Part shown: one piece after another, positions 12,618 through 13,369 of the stretch | How positions within the stretch are numbered: position 1 is the first letter of the stretch | Layout: each line of letters starts with the position of its first letter | Source of the DNA: Desulfobacteraceae bacterium | GTDB taxonomy: Bacteria; Desulfobacterota; DSM-4660; Desulfatiglandales; Desulfatiglandaceae | DNA length: 13,369 bases | NCBI GenBank assembly: GCA_020349865.1 | Contig: CP070700.1 | Location: 4,018,639 to 4,032,007, forward strand | Direction of reading: 5' to 3' | The notes under the pieces: model-generated | What the model was told of the DNA's origin: nothing | Databases searched by the model: none | What the model saw: the letters and a program-made list of their open reading frames with translations, nothing else | Translations under genes and position numbers: made by a program

Positions 12618-13369
12618 TCAAAAGATCTGTTCCAGAGCTGCATCAATGACCTCAAATATCTGCTGATCCCTATAGCCTCGAAGCACCGAGGCGCTATTTG
12701 GACATACGGCTGCACAAGAACCGCAGCCCTGGCACATGAGCTCATCAACAAGAATTTTTTCTTCATCCTCGTCATACCATCGGGCTCCATAGGGGCAGGC
12801 GGTGATGCAAAGCTCACACCGAGAGCAGATGCTGTGACGCACCTCAGCTACTTTGTCCCCAGCGGCCAGCCTCTTGCTGCTGAGGATCCTCAGCGCGCGC
12901 TGGGCCGCCGCCTCTCCCATTGCAATGGACTCGGGAATAGAACGGGGTGAATGGGTGATCCCACTCATGAAAATTCCTTCTTTTATGAAATCCACCGGAC
13001 GCCATTTGGATTCAGCTTCCTGAAAAAAACCATCATCGTTAACGTCTAAACCGAAGAGCTGAGCCAGTTCTTTTGTATCATGGGGAACAATCCCCGTGGC
13101 AAGTACAAGCAAGTCCGGTTCCAGGTGTACTTTTCGGTCAAGGACCGGGTCGAGGACGGAAAGAACCATCCGGCCGTTTTCATTGGTTACCTGAGGCTTT
13201 TCATCCTTCTTATACTGGATGAAAATCACCCCAGCTTTACGGGCCTGGGTGTAGTAGGTCTCCAAAAAGCCGTAGGCCATGATGTCCCTGTAAATTATAT
13301 AGATGTCAGTCCCTTGATTCTGTTCTTTGAGGTAGAGGGCGTTTTTCAGGGCTGATGCGCAGCAGACTC
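12618..13369 (-). CDS. hdrA: Heterodisulfide reductase subunit A (HdrA), C-terminal 249 residues
   Basis: The frame stays open to the window edge; the ATG at 13280 is internal, because the 29 codons before it encode the HdrA-type stretch VCCASALKNALYLKEQ. What is visible is the end of the FAD-binding region (LLVLATGIVPHD; KEGIFMSGITHSPRSIPESI) and two [4Fe-4S] ferredoxin motifs: CSRCELCITAC (visible residues 181-191) and CQGCGSCAAVC (212-222). HdrA is the flavoprotein that splits electrons between ferredoxin and the HdrB disulfide site. The N-terminal part, including the flavin Rossmann motif, is outside the window, so bifurcation-specific residues cannot be judged. It is the most upstream hdr gene seen; its promoter lies beyond the window. 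Confidence 0.93.
   Translation of the reverse strand, partial: VCCASALKNALYLKEQNQGTDIYIIYRDIMAYGFLETYYTQARKAGVIFIQYKKDEKPQVTNENGRMVLSVLDPVLDRKVHLEPDLLVLATGIVPHDTKELAQLFGLDVNDDGFFQEAESKWRPVDFIKEGIFMSGITHSPRSIPESIAMGEAAAQRALRILSSKRLAAGDKVAEVRHSICSRCELCITACPYGARWYDEDEEKILVDELMCQGCGSCAAVCPNSASVLRGYRDQQIFEVIDAALEQIF

Overview
The window looks like a chromosomal segment of an anaerobic deltaproteobacterium (Desulfobacterota, sulfate-reducer or syntroph type). This rests on a heterodisulfide-reductase hdrA-hdrC-hdrB operon, a second HdrB-like protein beside a NarI-type membrane subunit carrying a c-type heme motif, an archaemetzincin, two Desulfobacterota-style histidine kinases and a sigma-54 activator. 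No rRNA, tRNA or CRISPR was seen. The species cannot be named from the sequence.

Layout. On the minus strand, 1-120 is the start of an HdrB-like protein cut by the window edge, and 268-2016 encodes a five-helix cytochrome b with a CxxCH heme site and four HdrC-type [4Fe-4S] motifs. A 1.2 kb gene-free stretch (2017-3230) holds a 145 bp fold-back element, small dyads and a consensus sigma-54 promoter at 3137-3152. That promoter faces two plus-strand genes: a 75-residue protein with one four-cysteine module (3231-3458) and a 313-residue protein with two more copies of the module fused to a GcvH-like domain (3513-4454). An archaemetzincin (4477-5043, minus) converges on them. A two-component operon (minus) follows: a kinase with an N-terminal Rossmann domain (7229-8761) and its NtrC-family regulator (5865-7217). 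A second kinase of REC-PAS-HisKA-HATPase layout (9600-11156, plus) ends with no gap against the hdrABC operon (hdrB 11157-12026, hdrC 12023-12601, hdrA from 12618 to beyond the window end).

Repeats. Two copies of one non-autonomous transposable element, 5125-5514 and 9173-9468, share long terminal inverted repeats beginning GTA(A/G)(C/T)AG. The second copy has a perfect 8 bp target duplication, GTTTGCAC, and both features fit the IS66 family. Other fold-back sequences lie at 2107-2251, 8861-8947 and 5671-5690.

Working model (inference). The Rossmann-PAS kinase, and perhaps the second kinase, sense redox or cofactor state and phosphorylate the NtrC-type regulator. That regulator activates sigma-54 transcription of the four-cysteine/GcvH-like pair. 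These sit among modules that move electrons between periplasmic cytochromes, membrane b hemes and cytosolic Hdr-type FeS/flavin enzymes. The least described parts are the repeated four-cysteine module, its fusion to a GcvH fold with a displaced lysine, and the Rossmann-fused kinase.
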